A stretch of 64,000 nt of DNA from JAFDVL01 sp043783625 (GTDB lineage Bacteria; Acidobacteriota; Blastocatellia; RBC074), in contig JAYVZE010000190.1 of assembly GCA_043783625.1 (NCBI GenBank), positions 1 to 64,000 on the forward strand. The letters run 5' to 3'. The translations under genes and the position numbers were made by a program. Position 1 is the stretch's first letter. Each line of letters begins with the position of its first letter. Of this stretch, positions 62,001 through 64,000 are shown one piece after another. Under the pieces are notes generated by a model, which was not told the DNA's origin, ran no database searches, and worked only from the letters and a program-made list of their open reading frames with translations.

Positions 62001-62283
62001 GCGTTCACTGTTCACGACGATTACTGCCGCGCAACGAACAGGCAATGCCGGACGTAACATTTTGCGGGCTGACGGCATCGGCGATGTCGGGTTCGGACTT
62101 TTGAAGCATATCCGCGTTAGTGAAGGCAATCAATTGCAGTTCCGTGCAGATATGTTCAATGCCACCAATACACGTAATTTCGGGATTCCCGAAGGGCGCG
62201 TGAACTCCGCTAACTTCCTCAATCAATGGGGAACGGACGGAGGCAAACGCCGCATTATTTTGGGGTTACGATATACGTTCTAA
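59023..62283 (+). CDS. Oar-type TonB-dependent receptor, carboxypeptidase-regulatory-like domain (2)
   Basis: 1086 residues from the ATG at 59023, placed by the ribosome site GGAGG and by a signal peptide (MNKKFYSIFFALLLVTCSAL, cut near SFAQ); the longer frame from 58945 lacks support. The regulatory-like domain (ANISGQVMDEQQKVIPNATV) covers about 27-115, the plug follows with LSELPISTNRNVFNVVL, and the barrel runs from about 230 to a terminal RRIILGLRYTF ending in Phe. It differs from receptor 1 throughout, so it is a paralogue and not a recent duplicate. Ligand unknown. A palindromic repeat and a terminator follow. Confidence 0.93.
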   Translation: MNKKFYSIFFALLLVTCSALSSFAQSTTANISGQVMDEQQKVIPNATVKAREIATNTSRTITSDGEGRFRFPNLSIGSYELTVEASGFAKLIRSGITLLVNQDAVIDVTLKVSTVNEVITISENASILNTTNSEVSTRFDEKRLSELPISTNRNVFNVVLSAPGVSQLGSGQTGFAAGVNFSSNGGRVRSNNFIIDGQDSNDPSVSGGQQALNNPDLVQELRLITNQFAPEYGRNSGSVVSVVTKAGTNQYHGSAFWFHNDNHQNSCSNTDKAGKPGGYCNPAATREVLKGSPFRLENQIGGSFGGPLILPRFGEGGKSIYNGKDRTWFFASVQKWTDRQLGSGSTLNGAPTEAGRQILQAAAGTRPQVAALLKFLPAAQTPINKNAVFTIGTQTYTVPLGSLTGSTSFKYDDWQWSTRVDHQLNENNRFHARYLYDSSVTSGSGQATPFGLTTKSPARTQSLLLNLNSVISQRLVNEVRLSYQRFGSVTTASDATSQEIPSIEISELGLTGFNAAASRTAIGLAVNLPQFRYNNTYQLQDTISYSNGNHSMKFGADIQRRDVKSFFLPTIRGRLAYSTLQRYVNDVADTATINKALPGGSELQYYKFSDLYFFAQDEWKIRPRFSITYGLRYELPNNSVANLVPFNDKILAAAGGNPAYKFTPVPKSDRNNLQPRIGFNWKINGLGFLSGQDKTVLRGGYARTNDSSFINLNLNVASAFPFVGAITLPGTTQADNTNGVSSAYTRLAAATISGDPNQFTRTIVGSDFKAPNYDQFSLELSRELSKDLSIKAGYVGTRGTALFQTLDGNPRKIGCSPTATDNCRVDPTRGVIRLRANSASSTYHSLQVSMDKRLSKGFTAGVHYTWSSFIDTASEVFNPSSGEVAVSQDSFNIRNDRGRSAYDRPHRFTGNVVYELPIMREQKGALGRVIGGWQINSFFTLQSGAPFTPLNGSDPAGALSGIDGLVGNAIRPNLNTTIDVSSMNVIDLLAAGGRSLFTTITAAQRTGNAGRNILRADGIGDVGFGLLKHIRVSEGNQLQFRADMFNATNTRNFGIPEGRVNSANFLNQWGTDGGKRRIILGLRYTF

Positions 62284-62287
62284 CGAG

Positions 62288-62340
62288 TAATGCAGAAGCC
62301 CGCACGAAGTAGGCGCCCTTACTGCGTGCGGGCTTCTGCA
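62288..62340. repeat. Palindromic repeat, stop-codon family, copy D (compact)
   Basis: TAATGCAGAAGCCCGCAC begins 4 nt after the receptor stop codon. The two arms (left to 62311, right 62312-62340) are complementary over 20-plus bp with almost no spacer. It is the shortest of the four copies and shows that the centre is dispensable. Confidence 0.85.
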
Positions 62341-62350
62341 ACCTGATTCA

Positions 62351-62388
62351 GAAAAAAGGCGAGAGTCATTGGCTCTCGCCTTTTTTTC
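62351..62388 (+). terminator. Rho-independent terminator after the second receptor
   Basis: GGCGAGAG (62358-62365) and CTCTCGCC (62373-62380) pair around a 7-nt loop, with A6 before and T7 after. It may work in both directions. Confidence 0.9.
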
Positions 62389-62406
62389 TGTTTGAATATA
62401 GTCCGC

Positions 62407-63270
62407 ATGGCTAACACGATTCCAACTCCGCCCAGAAAATATAAAACCGTCATCGTCGAAGTGTGGGATGAATGCTTTAAAGACGATGTGTTTGGGCATT
62501 CAGCGCAGCTTGCGTATTATTTTTTGTTTGCGCTTTTTCCGATGCTGATTTTTTTGACGGCACTGGTTGGCTACTTGCCCGTCCCGCATTCATTGGAAAG
62601 TTTAATTGATTATTTGTCAGAAGTTCTCCCTCCAGCGGCAACCGTATTACTCAGGACAACCGTCAAAGAAATCACTTCCAAGCCGCGCGGCGGATTATTA
62701 AGTTTTGGTTTGGCAGCGACCATCTGGGCGGCTTCTTCAGGGATTCATGCGTTGAATAATTCCTTGAATGTTGCCTACGGAGTCAAAGCGACACGACCGT
62801 GGTGGCGCGAAAGAATTCTCGCGCTTTCGCTGACGTTCGGGATTTCGATGTTTGTCATCTGCTCGCTCGGATTAATCTTTATCAGTGATTCAACGGGGAC
62901 GCGGCTCGCCAATTATTTCAAATTCAGTCAGGGGCTTCGTTCATTTTTTTCATTGCTGCATTTTCCGTTTCTGATTGTCTCGGTCTGGTTTGGATTGGAA
63001 ACGATTTATTTCATTGCTCCGAACCTGAAACGGAAGTGGAAATGGTTCACGCCAGGCGCAATTTTTGCCCTCGTGACGTGGCTGCTGATTTCGTTTTTAT
63101 TTAAATATTACGTGGTTAGAATTTCCAATTACACACTGACCTACGGCTCACTGGGAAGCGTGATTGTGCTGATGTTATGGTTGTATTTTACAAGTATGGC
63201 GATTCTGGTTGGCGGAGAAATTAACGGCGTCGTCGAGCAACGAAGCAGAGAAAAATCTAACGCAAGATAA
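62407..63270 (+). CDS. YihY/BrkB family membrane protein
   Basis: 287 residues from the ATG at 62407; a TTG at 62392 would add five residues. Six or so membrane helices: GHSAQLAYYFLFALFPMLIF, FGLAATIWAASSGIHALNNS (family motif), SLTFGISMFVICSLGLIFIS, FLIVSVWFGLETIYFIAPN, FTPGAIFALVTWLLISFLF and SVIVLMLWLYFTSMAILVGG, with YGSLGSVI before the last. The motifs match UPF0761/BrkB. The function is not agreed; it is not an RNase BN as once annotated. A terminator separates it from the receptor upstream. Confidence 0.94.
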   Translation: MANTIPTPPRKYKTVIVEVWDECFKDDVFGHSAQLAYYFLFALFPMLIFLTALVGYLPVPHSLESLIDYLSEVLPPAATVLLRTTVKEITSKPRGGLLSFGLAATIWAASSGIHALNNSLNVAYGVKATRPWWRERILALSLTFGISMFVICSLGLIFISDSTGTRLANYFKFSQGLRSFFSLLHFPFLIVSVWFGLETIYFIAPNLKRKWKWFTPGAIFALVTWLLISFLFKYYVVRISNYTLTYGSLGSVIVLMLWLYFTSMAILVGGEINGVVEQRSREKSNAR

Positions 63271-63305
63271 GGTAAAGATTTGTACCAAGGAGCAATGCCA
63301 TCTCT

Positions 63306-63461
63306 GACTGGAACGCAAGCGTCTCGCTTGCCGTTTGCCAGCGGAGCGACGCAAACGCAGTGGCGAGCGAGTTAGCTGTCAATCACGCGACCTTCTCGCT
63401 ACGAGTACGCGAGCGGCGTTTCACGCGCTCGCGGGGCAAGCGAGACGCTCGCGCTCCAGTC
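63306..63461. repeat. Long inverted repeat near the window end
   Basis: Outer arms 63306-63332 and 63435-63461 pair over 27 bp with two mismatches (core CGTCTCGCTTGCC). The 102-bp centre contains further short complementary words (GCGAGCG / CGCTCGC) and is GC-rich in contrast to the flanks. Confidence 0.8.
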
Positions 63462-63481
63462 GTGCATCAATCGTCGCTTTA

Positions 63482-64000
63482 TTATTTTGCAAAATAATCT
63501 CGCATTATAATTACACCTTCACGAAATGCTTCTGGCTTCACAATTAAACTCACCACCAAAAATCCTTCGCTCTCAAAATCAAAAAAATACCCCGGATGAA
63601 CCAAAACATTTTGAGTTTCCAGAAGCTTCAGAATAATTTCTTCTTCGGATTCAATTCTTGGAATTTCAATGACGGCGCACCATCCGCCTTCAGCTTGTAA
63701 AACCCGGCAATTCGATTCAGAAAACGTTTCCTGCAAGTACTGTAAATTTTCTTCAACCCGTAATTTGATCGGCTCCTGAATTGCTGTTCGTGACGCCAAC
63801 CACGCCGGAGCTGCAACCTGGACGGGCGTATTCACCGAAAGATATGTATCCGCAATCAACTCTAATTTTGCCTGTGCTTCTGTTTGTAAATGGTTCGCGC
63901 CAAAGACCGCAATCCAGCCTAATTTCATCTGCGGCAGTGCCAACATTTTCGACAATCCGTTCATCACAAATGTCAGTGCCGGAGCTTCAGCGAAATTCAA
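63482..64000 (-). CDS. Pyridoxal-phosphate aminotransferase class I/II (3' part)
   Basis: The last 172 residues are visible; the 5' part lies beyond the window edge. The PLP-binding Lys is in NGLSKMLALPQMKLGWI, followed by AQAKLELIADTYLSVNTPVQ and, near the end, NVLVHPGYFFDFESEGFLVV, typical of alanine/aspartate-type aminotransferases. The substrate cannot be told from this part. It converges with the YihY gene. Confidence 0.9.
   Translation of the reverse strand: MNFAEAPALTFVMNGLSKMLALPQMKLGWIAVFGANHLQTEAQAKLELIADTYLSVNTPVQVAAPAWLASRTAIQEPIKLRVEENLQYLQETFSESNCRVLQAEGGWCAVIEIPRIESEEEIILKLLETQNVLVHPGYFFDFESEGFLVVSLIVKPEAFREGVIIMRDYFAK

Noticed and set aside
1..64000. CRISPR array, prophage or integron
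   Set aside because: No regularly spaced direct repeats, phage structural genes or integrase were seen. The defence-like genes are scattered.
1..64000. tRNA or rRNA genes
   Set aside because: Scanning for T-arm and CCA-end patterns by eye gave no convincing case; a covariance-model search would settle this.

Overview
The window looks like a chromosomal segment of an Acidobacteriota bacterium, most likely of the Blastocatellia (inference). Base composition is moderate. There are two very large Oar-type TonB-dependent receptors with a carboxypeptidase-regulatory-like N-terminus and an ELPLNGRN-type plug motif. A PA14-DUF1800 / DUF1501 / TIGR03790 operon and an LpxC gene point to a didermic, lipid A-making cell. 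No phage structural genes, rRNA or tRNA genes were recognised.

Layout. 1-2.4 kb: the 5' end of an OppB/DppB-type permease on the minus strand, diverging from hslV-hslU. 2.4-4.2 kb: a fibronectin-III lipoprotein and mscL. 4.3-7.7 kb: two secreted proteins of unknown role, one with a C-terminal HExxHxxQ motif. 8.2-9.0 kb: a STAS/HATPase partner-switch pair. 9.1-13.6 kb: aroA, aroK, then a MacA/HlyD-like adaptor and a MacB/LolD-like ATPase with no permease. 13.7-16.9 kb: a TonB-C protein, a membrane coiled-coil protein and PspA. 17.5-25.4 kb: a secreted Cys-rich protein, purD, rpsU, lpxC, an MMPL-type RND exporter and a LolA-like lipoprotein.

25.6-45.5 kb looks like an accessory carbon-use region. 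It holds an APC permease, an NAD-dependent epimerase, an MDR sugar/polyol dehydrogenase, an RbsB/RbsA/RbsC-type sugar ABC importer, a FAH-family hydrolase, a radical SAM/SPASM-like protein, xylulokinase, an Oar-type receptor, a Tat-exported TIM-barrel isomerase and an exported amidohydrolase. A PIN toxin-antitoxin pair and a 49-residue membrane peptide sit between rbsB and rbsA. The likely logic is uptake of a sugar or polyol across both membranes, oxidation and isomerisation, and entry through D-xylulose 5-phosphate, but the substrate is not determined.

45.6-56.9 kb mixes defence and surface genes: a solitary, AT-rich DpnI homologue, the TIGR03790-DUF1501-DUF1800 operon behind an LD-carboxypeptidase, a bacterial SET-domain protein, a RloA/RloB (AbiL-like) pair and a second PIN toxin-antitoxin module. 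56.9-64 kb carries an ABC exporter, a second Oar-type receptor, a YihY/BrkB protein and the 3' part of an aminotransferase.

The most striking non-coding feature is a set of intergenic palindromic repeats of several unrelated families. One family has four copies, and each starts at or within a few bases of the stop codon of a gene. Another, built on GCGYGAAC, also has three copies at 3' ends. A degenerate heptamer repeat lies in frame inside the RND exporter gene.
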